NCBI RefSeq assembly: GCF_004331465.1
Contig: NZ_SJKB01000005.1
Coordinates: 1 to 64,000 of the forward strand
Length of the DNA: 64,000 nucleotides
Direction: 5' to 3'
Source: Kribbella pittospori
Lineage (GTDB): Bacteria > Actinomycetota > Actinomycetes > Propionibacteriales > Kribbellaceae
The notes below the pieces were generated by a model, which saw nothing but the letters and a program-made list of their open reading frames with translations, did not search any database and was not told where the DNA came from. Numbering within the stretch: the stretch's first letter is position 1; each line of letters opens with the position of its first letter. Below are positions 51,969 to 60,516 of the stretch, piece by piece. A program made the position numbers and the translations under genes.

Positions 51969-52006
51969 GCTCGCACCACCGCAGTGGCTTACTCGGTGGT
52001 GTGAGC
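51969..52006. terminator. Bidirectional terminator between glpD and the second glpK
   Basis: GCTCGCACCACCG pairs with CGGTGGTGTGAGC in twelve of thirteen positions around a 12-base loop, in the gap between two convergent genes. Confidence 0.7.
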
Positions 52007-52025
52007 CAGGGAGGGCCGCAGATTT

Positions 52026-53543
52026 CTACTCGGCTACCTGTTCGGGGCGGATCCAGTTGAAGGTGCGTTGGACGGCGGCCTTCCAGTTGGCGTACTCGGT
52101 GGCGCGTCGGTCCGGATCCATGTGGGGCAGCCACTGACCGGCGCGGTGCCAGTTGCTCCGCAGGCCTTCCAGGTCCGGCCAGTAGCCGACCGCGAGGCCG
52201 GCGGCGTACGCGGCTCCGAGTGAGACGGTCTCGGTCACCATCGGGCGCACCACTCGTACGTCGAGCAGGTCGGCAAGGAACTGCATCAGCAGGTTGTTCG
52301 CCGTCATGCCGCCGTCGACCTTCAACGCGGTCAGCGCGATGCCGGAGTCCGCGTTCATCGCGTCGACCACCTCGAGCGTCTGGAACCCGGTCGCCTCCAG
52401 CACCGCCCGAGCCAGATGGCCCTTGGTGATGTAGCCGGTCAGGCCGGCGATCACCCCGCGCGCCTCGCTGCGCCAGTGCGGCGCGAACAGCCCGGAGAAC
52501 GCAGGCACGATGTACGCACCCCCGTTGTCCTCGACGGTCCGCGCCAGCGTCTCGATCTCGGCCGCGGTGTGGATCAGCCCGAGCCCGTCACGGAACCACT
52601 GCACCAGTGAACCGGTGACCGCCATCGACCCTTCGAGCGCGTACGACGCCGGCTCGTCCCCGATCTGGTACGCGACCGTCGTCAGCATCCCGTGCTTGGA
52701 CCGCACGATCTCGTGGCCGGTGTGCAGCAGCAAGAACGAGCCCGTGCCATACGTGCACTTCGCCTCGCCGGGACTGAAACACGTCTGCCCGAACAGTGCC
52801 GCCTGCTGATCCCCGAGCGCCGCCCCGATCCGTACCCCGGGCAGTACGTCGGTCGCCGTCGCGAACACCCCGGACGACGGCCGGATGTCCGGCAGCACTG
52901 CCCGCGGTACGTCGAACGCCTCGAGCAACTTGTCGTCCCATTCGAGGGTCTCGATGTTCATCAGCATCGTGCGGCTCGCGTTCGTCACGTCGGTGACGTG
53001 CAGCCCGCCGTTCGCGCCACCGGTGAAGTTCCAGATCAGCCAGGACTCCATCGTGCCGAAGTACACCTCGCCCCGCTCGGCGCGCTCCCGCAGCCCCGGA
53101 GTGTGGTCGAGCATCCACTTCAGGCGCGGTGCCGAGAAGTACGTCGTCAGCGGCAGACCACACAGGTCCGCGAACCGGTCCGGGCCCTCGGTGCCGGCCA
53201 GTTCGCTCACCAGCCGAGAGGTCCTCGTGTCCTGCCAGACCACCGCATTGCCGATCGGCCAGCCGGTGAAGCGGTCCCACAACAGGCTGGTCTCGCGTTG
53301 GTTGGCGATGCCGATGGCAACGATCTGCGACGGCTCGGCGCCGATCTGCCGGACCGCGGTCGGGACCACCCGGGTCACGTTCCGCCAGATCTCTGCCGCG
53401 TCGTGTTCCACCCAGCCCGGTCTCGGAAACAGTTGCCGGTGCTCGCGCTGTGCGACCGACACCAGTCGGCCTCGGCGGTCGAACAGGATGCACCGCGTCG
53501 AGTTGGTTCCCTGGTCCACCGCGGCCACGTACTGCTCAGCCAT
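52026..53543 (-). CDS. glpK: Second glycerol kinase (FGGY family)
   Basis: The protein has 505 residues, equal in length to the first GlpK but clearly divergent. YVAAVDQGTNSTRCILFDRR, IGIANQRETSLLWDRFTGWP, AVVWQDTRTSRLVSELAGTE, VTDVTNASRTMLMNIETLEW, GAALGDQQAALFGQTCFSPG and DGGMTANNLLMQFLADLLDV are all conserved, so it should be catalytic. It is convergent with glpF-glpK-glpD and lies downstream of the IclR gene in the same direction. Whether it prefers glycerol or another polyol is not evident. Confidence 0.9.
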   Translation of the reverse strand: MAEQYVAAVDQGTNSTRCILFDRRGRLVSVAQREHRQLFPRPGWVEHDAAEIWRNVTRVVPTAVRQIGAEPSQIVAIGIANQRETSLLWDRFTGWPIGNAVVWQDTRTSRLVSELAGTEGPDRFADLCGLPLTTYFSAPRLKWMLDHTPGLRERAERGEVYFGTMESWLIWNFTGGANGGLHVTDVTNASRTMLMNIETLEWDDKLLEAFDVPRAVLPDIRPSSGVFATATDVLPGVRIGAALGDQQAALFGQTCFSPGEAKCTYGTGSFLLLHTGHEIVRSKHGMLTTVAYQIGDEPASYALEGSMAVTGSLVQWFRDGLGLIHTAAEIETLARTVEDNGGAYIVPAFSGLFAPHWRSEARGVIAGLTGYITKGHLARAVLEATGFQTLEVVDAMNADSGIALTALKVDGGMTANNLLMQFLADLLDVRVVRPMVTETVSLGAAYAAGLAVGYWPDLEGLRSNWHRAGQWLPHMDPDRRATEYANWKAAVQRTFNWIRPEQVAE

Positions 53544-53603
53544 CGAGCCACCCCCCGATCTCTCGCCGGCCGGATCGCTCAGGCCGAACCGGCCGCCTCC
53601 CCG

Positions 53604-54362
53604 TCAAGTGTCCTCCCGGAGGTCGCGGGCGATGGCCTCAGCGGTGGACCGGACCATGCTGATCAGGTCTGGGCGGTGGCGCAGCTTGCTGTCGCAGATG
53701 CGTTCGAGCCGGCCGGCGAGGCCGACCGCACCGACGACCAGACCGCCCAGCCCGCGGATCGGGGCCGCGATGCTGGCGAGTTCGACGGTGTGTTCCTCGA
53801 GCTCGCTGGCCCACCCGCGGGCACGCACCGTGGCGAGCTCTTCGGCGAGGCGGCCCGGATCGGTGATCGTCCGGGTCGTGTACGCCTCCAGCCGGCGCGG
53901 CCGGGCGGCTCCGCTGGTGTCGAACGCGAGCACGGCCTTGCCGAGGGCGGTGGCGTGGGGCGGGAGCGTCGTACCGACGTCGAGGTCCTGGTCGCTGTCA
54001 TCGGGGCGGAACACGTGGTGGACGACCTCGACCTTGCCGTCGACGAGTCGTCCGACCCGGACCACCTCACCGCTGCGGGAGGCGAGTGAGTCGGCCCAGT
54101 TGATGGCGCGGCTGCGCAACTCGTTCGGGTCGAGGTAGCTCTCGCCGAGGCGGCCGAAGATGTCGCTCAGGTGGTAGTGCGCGCCGGTGTGGTCCTGCTC
54201 GACAAAACCGACCTGTTGCAGTGTCCGAAGTATCCCGTGGACAGTCGGTTTCGCCAGGCCGAGTGCGTTGCCGAGGTCGGCGACGCCGAGTCCGTCCGGT
54301 GCGGCCGCGAGCAATCGCAGCACAGCGGCAGCCCGCTCGATGGACTGCACGGTGCCCGGCAC
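53604..54362 (-). CDS. IclR-family transcriptional regulator, GylR-like
   Basis: The protein has 252 residues from GTG 54362. The N-terminal winged helix reads QSIERAAAVLRLLAAAPDGL, GVADLGNALGLAKPTVHGIL and RTLQQVGFVEQDHTGAHYHL. The IclR effector domain follows (TTLPPHATALGKAVLAFDTS, GGLVVGAVGLAGRLERICD). Its place beside two glycerol kinases, glpF and glpD matches GylR, the glycerol-operon regulator of Streptomyces. The likely targets are the glpK gene downstream and the glpF operon. Confidence 0.9.
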   Translation of the reverse strand: MPGTVQSIERAAAVLRLLAAAPDGLGVADLGNALGLAKPTVHGILRTLQQVGFVEQDHTGAHYHLSDIFGRLGESYLDPNELRSRAINWADSLASRSGEVVRVGRLVDGKVEVVHHVFRPDDSDQDLDVGTTLPPHATALGKAVLAFDTSGAARPRRLEAYTTRTITDPGRLAEELATVRARGWASELEEHTVELASIAAPIRGLGGLVVGAVGLAGRLERICDSKLRHRPDLISMVRSTAEAIARDLREDT

Positions 54363-54406
54363 AATGGCAGGCTATCTGGAATTCGGCCTGTGGCTGTAGG
54401 CCAAGT

Positions 54407-55294
54407 TCAGCCGTCGACGTCGACCAGATCGACGCCGGCCGACTCGGCGGCGACCTCTTCAACCGAGCGGCTCGGGAGCGGCGGTGGGGTTCCTCCCCAG
54501 GCCGGGCAGATCGCCTTGTGGTCGCACCACTCACACAGCGGACCAGGGCTGGGCCGCCAGTCGCCAGACTCGAGCGCCCGGCTGATCGCAGTCCACAGCG
54601 CCGAGACCTTCCGCTCACAAGCGCGCAGATCAGCCTCGTCAGGGACATACCGGACGATCTCGCCGTTGCCGAGATACACAAGCTGGAGCATCGCCGGCAC
54701 CACGCCACGTAGCCGCCACAGGACCAGCGCGTAGAACTTCATCTGGAACAGAGCCTTGGCCTCGAAGAACTCCGAGGGCGATCGGCCGGTCTTGTAGTCG
54801 ACCACGCGAATCTCACCGGTCGGCGCGACATCGAGCCGGTCCACGTAGCCCCGCAGTACCAGGCCGGACTCGAGCTCGGTCTCGACGTACAGCTCGCGCT
54901 CGGCGGGCTCCAGCGCGTTCGGGTCCTCGAGGGTGAAGTACTTCCCGAGCAGTTGGTGCGCCTCGGCCAGCCAGTTGGCCAGCTCCTCGCCGCTCGCGTC
55001 CTCGGCGAACAACTCCGCGACCGCCGGCTCCTCCTCGAGCACGTGCTGCCACTGCGGCTCGAGCATTCCTGCCGCCTGCTCCAGCGTGCGTTGTCCGCGG
55101 GGCAGGTCGAACAAACGCTCCAGCACGCCGTGCACGACCGTGCCGCGGACCGCGGCCGAGGACGGCTTCTCCGGCAGCCGGTCGATGACGCGGAAGCGGT
55201 ACTTCAGCGGGCAGCTCATGAAGTCCGCGGCCCGGGAGGGCGACAGGGCTCCGCGCGGGTGCCCGTGCACGTCGACTTCGGCTGCAACAATCAT
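54407..55294 (-). CDS. RecB-family nuclease with iron-sulfur cluster (PD-(D/E)XK)
   Basis: The protein has 295 residues. LSPSRAADFMSCPLKYRFRV holds the first cluster Cys, RGTVVHGVLERLFDLPRG the active-site His, VLRGYVDRLDVAP the Asp, and EIRVVDYKTGRSPSEFFEAK the D-x-K core. The C-terminal Cys set is CEWCDHKAICPAWGG. This is the AddB/Cas4-like architecture of actinobacterial PD-(D/E)XK exonucleases that occur near the proteasome gene block. No cas genes or CRISPR are nearby, so a repair role is more likely than Cas4. Confidence 0.9.
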   Translation of the reverse strand: MIVAAEVDVHGHPRGALSPSRAADFMSCPLKYRFRVIDRLPEKPSSAAVRGTVVHGVLERLFDLPRGQRTLEQAAGMLEPQWQHVLEEEPAVAELFAEDASGEELANWLAEAHQLLGKYFTLEDPNALEPAERELYVETELESGLVLRGYVDRLDVAPTGEIRVVDYKTGRSPSEFFEAKALFQMKFYALVLWRLRGVVPAMLQLVYLGNGEIVRYVPDEADLRACERKVSALWTAISRALESGDWRPSPGPLCEWCDHKAICPAWGGTPPPLPSRSVEEVAAESAGVDLVDVDG

Positions 55295-55420
55295 GCCAGC
55301 ACCCTAGGCGAGTCCACCGACACTTCGCCGGTGCACCACCCGGACCTGTGGAAAACCGTTCGCAGCGAACTCCCAGCCGGCTTTCGGGAAACCATCGGCT
55401 CCCTTTGTCACGCTCGACTC

Positions 55421-56281
55421 ATGACGCCACCACCGAAGCCACCCCGTGAACACGATCTGGGTCTGGAGTACGACCTCGGCACCCTGCACCGCCGGCGGTT
55501 CCTCGGCCTCTTCGCCGGTGCCGGCCTGGCCGCGGTGGCCGGCTGCACCCCGGACGACACCACCGACTCGACCAGCTCCGGCTCGACGACAACCACGACA
55601 TCCGGCACGCCATCCGCCAGCACTCCCTCGGCCAGTACGACGACCAGCAGCACCGACGTCGACGAGATCCCGCAGGAGACCGCCGGACCGTACCCCGGTG
55701 ACGGCTCCAACGGCCCGAACGTCCTCACCGAGTCCGGCATCGTCCGCAAGGACATCACCAAGTCCTTCGGCTCCGCGTCCGGAGTGGCAACCGGCGTACC
55801 CCTGACCGTGACACTGACCGTCCTCGACGCGGACAAGGACACCCCACTGGAAGGTGCGGCTGTCTATCTGTGGCACTGCGACGCAGAGGGCCGCTACTCC
55901 CTCTACTCCGACGGCGCGACCAACGAGAACTACCTGCGCGGCGCCCAGGCCGCGGACTCGTCCGGCAAGGTCACGTTCACGACGATCTTCCCCGCCGCGT
56001 ACATGGGCCGCTGGCCGCACATCCACTTCGAGGTCTACTCGAGCCTGTCCGAAGCCACCGCCGCCGGGAAGATCAGCGCGACCTCCCAACTCGCCCTCCC
56101 CGAGGATGTGTGCAAGACCGTCTACGCCACCGACGGATACGACGGAAGTGCGCAGAACCTGGCCCAGACTTCGCTTGCGAACGACAACGTGTTCGGCGAC
56201 GACGACGGCGTACATCAGCTCGCGACAGTCACCGGAGACACCAGCAGCGGGTACGTCGCCACGCTCAATGTCGGCGTCTGA
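55421..56281 (+). CDS. Secreted intradiol ring-cleavage dioxygenase-like lipoprotein
   Basis: The protein has 286 residues. The start has a twin-arginine lipoprotein signal (LHRRRFLGLFAGAGLAAVAG followed by Cys), then a long Ser/Thr-rich linker. The catalytic fold covers residues 85-285: AGPYPGDGSNGPNVL, VYLWHCDAEGRYSLYSDGA, NYLRGAQAADSSGKVTFTTI, FPAAYMGRWPHIHFEVY, where the Tyr and the His-x-His supply the Fe(III) ligands. Extracellular members attack catechol-like aromatics, for example lignin-derived ones. Confidence 0.88.
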   Translation: MTPPPKPPREHDLGLEYDLGTLHRRRFLGLFAGAGLAAVAGCTPDDTTDSTSSGSTTTTTSGTPSASTPSASTTTSSTDVDEIPQETAGPYPGDGSNGPNVLTESGIVRKDITKSFGSASGVATGVPLTVTLTVLDADKDTPLEGAAVYLWHCDAEGRYSLYSDGATNENYLRGAQAADSSGKVTFTTIFPAAYMGRWPHIHFEVYSSLSEATAAGKISATSQLALPEDVCKTVYATDGYDGSAQNLAQTSLANDNVFGDDDGVHQLATVTGDTSSGYVATLNVGV

Positions 56282-56339
56282 TGCGGCACACCGTGGGTAG
56301 GTAGCACGGAGTTACCGGCGGGCAAGTAGCGTTGGGTCG

Positions 56340-57494
56340 ATGCCAGAACCGCGTGATCCCCAGAATCCCGCCCAGCCGGCCGGGCCGCCGCCGCCCGGTA
56401 CCTGGGTACTTGGTCGTATCCGCGGCATCCGGCTCACCATGCGGTTCACCTGGCTGCCGGTGGCGATGCTGCTCGCGATCGGGTTCGCCGCGATCATCGG
56501 GCAGCAGTTTCCCGACCTGGGTGGTTGGCGCTATCTGGCCGCGCTCGCGTTCGTGGTCGCGTTCACCCTGTCGATCCTGGTCCACGAGCTGGCGCACGCA
56601 CTGATGGCGATGCGGTTCGGCATCGGGGTGTCGGAGATCAACCTCGGCTTCTTCGCGGCCGGCACGCATATCGAGGGGGAGCGGAAGTCACCGCTCGAGG
56701 AATTCGCCGTCTCGGTGGTCGGCCCGGTCGCGTCCCTGATCGTCGGTGGCCTCGCGTACCTCGGCTCGCGCGCCTTCGACGAGGGCGTCGGGTACGTCGC
56801 CCTGTGGGAGCTCGGTATCGCAAACCTCATCGTCGGCGTGACGAACCTGCTGCCCGGGCTGCCGCTGGACGGTGGCTGGGTGCTGCGCGCGGTGGTTTGG
56901 AAGTTCACCGGCAACATGCACACCGGCACGATCGTGGCCGCGTGGGCCGGCCGGATCCTCGCCATGCTGGTGCTGGCGGCTCCGGTGATCATCGAAGAGG
57001 TCTGGAACCGGCAGCCGACCATGATCGACTTCCTGATCGCGCTCGCGGTCGGGTTCTTCCTCTGGATGGGGTCGACCGCCTCGCTGATGCAGGCACGGCT
57101 CCGTCGCAAACTGCCCGCGCTCCAGGTCCGCACGATGGCCCGCCGCGCGATCGCAGTCCATTCCGGTACGCCGATCTCCGAGGCCGTCCGGCTGGCCGCG
57201 GACGCGCAGGCCGGGGCGGTCGTCGTGATCGACGGCGAGGGCAAGCCGCACGCGCTGGTGTCGGAGACCGCGGTGAGCGCGGTCGCGCCGAACCAGCGCC
57301 CGTGGACCACCGTCAGCGAGGTTTCGACCCGCATCGGCGCGGGCCACATCATCGGGATCAACGACACCGGTGAAGAGATCCTCAAGACGCTGCGCGAGCA
57401 CCCCGCGTCGGAGTACCTCGTCCTGGACGCGGCCGGCTCGGTGTACGGCGTGCTCGCGACCAGCGACATCGAACGGGCGTTCCGAGGCCGCTGA
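56340..57494 (+). CDS. Site-2 protease (M50) with CBS domains
   Basis: The protein has 384 residues. The zinc motif HELAH lies in LSILVHELAHALMAMRFGIG and the third ligand in LPGLPLDGGWVLRAVVWKFT (LDGG). About six helices precede a cytoplasmic C-terminal region with two CBS-like repeats (MARRAIAVHSGTPISEAVRL, AGAVVVIDGEGKPHALVSET, SEYLVLDAAGSVYGVLATSD). It is an intramembrane protease; the CBS pair may sense nucleotides. Substrates unknown. It lies between the RecB-like gene and trmI, a conserved order in actinobacteria. Confidence 0.93.
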   Translation: MPEPRDPQNPAQPAGPPPPGTWVLGRIRGIRLTMRFTWLPVAMLLAIGFAAIIGQQFPDLGGWRYLAALAFVVAFTLSILVHELAHALMAMRFGIGVSEINLGFFAAGTHIEGERKSPLEEFAVSVVGPVASLIVGGLAYLGSRAFDEGVGYVALWELGIANLIVGVTNLLPGLPLDGGWVLRAVVWKFTGNMHTGTIVAAWAGRILAMLVLAAPVIIEEVWNRQPTMIDFLIALAVGFFLWMGSTASLMQARLRRKLPALQVRTMARRAIAVHSGTPISEAVRLAADAQAGAVVVIDGEGKPHALVSETAVSAVAPNQRPWTTVSEVSTRIGAGHIIGINDTGEEILKTLREHPASEYLVLDAAGSVYGVLATSDIERAFRGR

Positions 57495-57540
57495 GCCGGC
57501 CCACCCCTCCTCCACCTCATCCCGCCTCGCCAGCGTCTGG

Positions 57541-57615
57541 TGGGTTGACCCACCAGATGGTGGGTTCACCCAGGGGAATCCGCCCGGCCAACCCACCGTC
57601 TGATGGGTCAACCCA
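57541..57615. terminator. Long hairpin between site-2 protease gene and trmI
   Basis: Arms at 57541-57566 and 57590-57615 are inverted copies of 26 bases with two mismatches (left arm begins TGGGTTGACCCACCAGATGG). The left arm itself contains a smaller palindrome, TGGTGGGT-TG-ACCCACCA, partly preceding it. It lies 46 bases after the protease stop and could end that transcript, or act as a REP-like element. Confidence 0.75.
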
Positions 57616-57680
57616 TGAGAGGTTGTGGGGAGGGGCGGGATTCGGGGATCGGAGTGACTCAAAGTTAAGGTGAGCGCCTT

Positions 57681-58637
57681 ATGGCTGACTTGCGCGACTT
57701 TCCCGACCAGGCGTACTCCGGGGTCCACCACGGCCCGTTGCAGGCGGGGGAGTGGATCACCCTGCAGGACTCCAAGGGCCGCCGGCACTCGGTGTTCCTG
57801 GAGCGCGGGAAGATCTTCCACACCACCAAGGGCGGGATCGCGCACGACGACCTGATCGACGGGCCGGACGCCGTGGTGATCAAGTCCAAGGGCGGCGTCG
57901 AGTACCTGGCGCTGCGCCCCTTGATGGCTGACTACTCAGTCTCCATGCCGCGCGGTGCGGCCGTGATCTACCCGAAGGACACCGCGCAGATCGTCACGAT
58001 GGCCGACATCTTCCCGGGTGCGAAGGTGGTCGAGGCCGGCGCCGGCTCCGGCGCTCTGACCACGGCGTTGCTGCGTGCCGTCGGCATCCAGGGCCAGGTG
58101 ATCTCGTTCGAACGGCGGGAGGACTTCGCCGAGGTTGCGCGCAAGAACGTGACCGGTTTCTTCGGCGGTGAACACCCGGCCTGGCGGCTCGAGGTCGGCG
58201 ACCTGGTCGAGAAGCTGAACGAGCCGGATGTGGACCGGGTCATCCTCGACATGCTGGCGCCGTGGGAGTGCGTTGACGCCGTCGCTGAGGCCCTGTCGCC
58301 CGGTGGGGTGTTCTGTGCCTATGTCGCCACCACGACGCAGCTGAGCCGTGTTGTGGAGACGCTGAGGGCACATGGTGAGTTCACCGAGCCGCGCGCCTGG
58401 GAGTCGCTGGTGCGGGATTGGCACGTCGAGGGTCTGGCCGTTCGCCCGGGCCACCGGATGCAGGGGCACACCGCTTTCCTGGTCACCGCGCGACGGATGG
58501 CGCACGGAGTTCAGGCGCCGCGCAAGAAGCGCCGGCCGGCCCCGGGTGCGTACGGCGACGACTACGCCGGACCGCGTCGGGCCGAAAGATCGGAAGACAT
58601 GCCGAAAGCAACTGGTTCATCCGCAACCGACACGTGA
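57681..58637 (+). CDS. trmI: tRNA (adenine(58)-N(1))-methyltransferase TrmI
   Basis: The protein has 318 residues. GEWITLQDSKGRRHSVFLER and the N-terminal barrel bind tRNA, and RPLMADYSVSMPRGAAVIYP is the conserved linker. The SAM-binding Rossmann domain starts with KVVEAGAGSGALTTALLRAV (G-x-G-S-G loop), VISFERREDFAEVARKNV follows, and VDRVILDMLAPWECVDAVAE has the catalytic Asp. The charged C-terminal tail (APRKKRRPAPGAYGDDYAGP) is usual for actinobacterial forms. It precedes the proteasome ATPase gene, as in many actinobacteria. Confidence 0.94.
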   Translation: MADLRDFPDQAYSGVHHGPLQAGEWITLQDSKGRRHSVFLERGKIFHTTKGGIAHDDLIDGPDAVVIKSKGGVEYLALRPLMADYSVSMPRGAAVIYPKDTAQIVTMADIFPGAKVVEAGAGSGALTTALLRAVGIQGQVISFERREDFAEVARKNVTGFFGGEHPAWRLEVGDLVEKLNEPDVDRVILDMLAPWECVDAVAEALSPGGVFCAYVATTTQLSRVVETLRAHGEFTEPRAWESLVRDWHVEGLAVRPGHRMQGHTAFLVTARRMAHGVQAPRKKRRPAPGAYGDDYAGPRRAERSEDMPKATGSSATDT

Positions 58638-58712
58638 TGGGATTCAGCTTGCCCAGCGACGTTTTCTGGGTAAGGTCCATAAGGTCGAGCCCCACATGGT
58701 GAGGTGATGATC

Positions 58713-60452
58713 GTGGCTGGAGACGAGAGTCCTACCGCGGCAGAGCTGCGTAACCAGGTCCGTTACCTGGAAGCCGAGGTCGCAGCGTTGCGGCGTCGGT
58801 TGCTGGAGCATCCGGCTGACAGCCGGTCGCTCGAGAGCAGGCTGTCCGAAACCCAGGCCTCCTTGGCGAGTGTCACCGCTCAGAACGAGCGGCTGGCAGA
58901 GACGCTGCGGGAGGCGCGAGAGAAGATCATCGCCCTGAAGGAGGAGGTCGACCGGCTGGCCCAACCGCCGTCCGGTTTCGGCACCTTCCTCGGCCGCAAT
59001 GACGACGACACGCTGGACGTGTTCACCGGGGGCCGCAAGCTCCGGGTCGCGGCCAGCCCCTCGGTCGACCTGGACGGGCTGAAGCTCGGCCAGGAGCTGA
59101 TGCTGAACGAGGCGCTGAACGTGGTCGAGGCCTGCGATTTCGAGGTCGTCGGCGACGTGGTGATGCTGAAGGAACTGCTCGCCGACGGCGAGCGGGCGCT
59201 GGTGATCGCGCAGGCCGACGAGGAACGGGTCGTCCGGCTCGCCTCGCCGCTGCTCGACATCCCCCTGCGGGCCGGTGACTCGCTGCTGCTGGAGCCACGC
59301 TCCGGATACGTCTACGAGAAGATCCCGAAGTCCGAGGTCGAGGAGCTGATCCTCGAAGAGGTCCCGGACATCGACTACACGCAGATCGGTGGCCTGTCCG
59401 GTCAGATCGAGCAGATCCGGGACGCGGTCGAGCTGCCGTACCTGCACAAGGACCTGTTCCTCGAGCACGAGCTGAAGCCGCCGAAGGGCGTCCTGCTGTA
59501 CGGCCCGCCGGGCTGTGGCAAGACCCTGATCGCGAAGGCGGTGGCCAACTCGCTGGCCAAGAAGGTGGCCGAGCGGACCGGGGTGGACGGGCAGAAGTCC
59601 TTCTTCCTCAACATCAAGGGTCCGGAGCTGCTGAACAAGTACGTCGGCGAGACCGAGCGGCACATCCGGCTGGTCTTCCAGCGGGCCCGTGAGAAGGCCT
59701 CCGAGGGTATGCCGGTGATCGTGTTCTTCGACGAGATGGACTCGCTGTTCCGCACCCGCGGAAGCGGTGTCTCCTCCGACGTCGAGAACACCATCGTTCC
59801 GCAGTTGCTGAGCGAGATCGACGGTGTCGAGGGCCTGGAGAACGTCCTGGTCATCGGTGCCTCGAACCGTGAGGACATGATCGACCCGGCCATCCTGCGA
59901 CCCGGCCGGCTGGACGTGAAGATCAAGATCGAGCGCCCGGACGCCGAGGCGGCCCGGGACATCTTCTCAAAGTACCTGACCACCACCCTGCCGCTGCACA
60001 CCGACGACCTGAGCGAGTTCGGCGGCGACAAGGCGGAGTGTGTGAACGGTATGATTCAGCGCACCGTCGAGCGGATGTACACCGAGGCCGACGAGAACCG
60101 GTTCCTCGAGGTCACCTACGCCAACGGCGACAAGGAGGTCCTGTACTTCAAGGACTTCAACTCGGGCGCGATGATCCAGAACATCGTCGACCGGGCCAAG
60201 AAGATGGCGATCAAGGCCTTCCTGGACGAGAACCAGAAGGGTCTGCGGGTGCAGCACCTGCTGCAGGCGTGCGTGGACGAGTTCAAGGAGAACGAGGACC
60301 TTCCGAACACGACCAACCCGGACGACTGGGCCCGCATCTCCGGCAAGAAGGGCGAGCGGATCGTCTACATCCGTACGCTCATCTCCGGCAAGCAGGGCAC
60401 GGAGCCCGGCCGCTCCATCGACACGGCCACCAACACGGGTCAGTACCTGTAA
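58713..60452 (+). CDS. arc: Proteasomal ATPase (Mpa/ARC)
   Basis: The protein has 579 residues from GTG 58713, chosen because GAGG is eight bases upstream; ATG 58707 or GTG 58704 are alternatives. N-terminal coiled coil (residues 5-80) captures Pup; two OB domains follow; then the AAA domain with Walker A GPPGCGKTLIAKAV (near 265) and Walker B VIVFFDEMDSLFRTRGSG (near 335), sensor and ILRPGRLDVKIKIERPD. The C-terminal GQYL is the activation motif that docks in the proteasome ring. It unfolds pupylated proteins. Confidence 0.95.
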   Translation: MAGDESPTAAELRNQVRYLEAEVAALRRRLLEHPADSRSLESRLSETQASLASVTAQNERLAETLREAREKIIALKEEVDRLAQPPSGFGTFLGRNDDDTLDVFTGGRKLRVAASPSVDLDGLKLGQELMLNEALNVVEACDFEVVGDVVMLKELLADGERALVIAQADEERVVRLASPLLDIPLRAGDSLLLEPRSGYVYEKIPKSEVEELILEEVPDIDYTQIGGLSGQIEQIRDAVELPYLHKDLFLEHELKPPKGVLLYGPPGCGKTLIAKAVANSLAKKVAERTGVDGQKSFFLNIKGPELLNKYVGETERHIRLVFQRAREKASEGMPVIVFFDEMDSLFRTRGSGVSSDVENTIVPQLLSEIDGVEGLENVLVIGASNREDMIDPAILRPGRLDVKIKIERPDAEAARDIFSKYLTTTLPLHTDDLSEFGGDKAECVNGMIQRTVERMYTEADENRFLEVTYANGDKEVLYFKDFNSGAMIQNIVDRAKKMAIKAFLDENQKGLRVQHLLQACVDEFKENEDLPNTTNPDDWARISGKKGERIVYIRTLISGKQGTEPGRSIDTATNTGQYL

Positions 60453-60465
60453 GACACCGTCGTAC

Positions 60466-60504
60466 GACGACCGCCCCTGGACACGCCGTCCAGGGGCGGT
60501 CGTC
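60466..60504. terminator. Strong terminator after arc
   Basis: A perfect 17-base stem (60466-60482 and 60488-60504; left arm GACGACCGCCCCTGGAC) with the loop ACGCC, 14 bases after the arc stop codon. It separates arc from the convergent hydrolase gene. Confidence 0.85.
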
Positions 60505-60516
60505 CGTCTGTGGCAG

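Noticed and set aside
54407..55294. Cas4 of a CRISPR system
   Set aside because: The PD-(D/E)XK and Cys motifs are shared with Cas4, but the length, neighbours (site-2 protease, trmI, arc) and absence of repeats fit the chromosomal RecB-like family.
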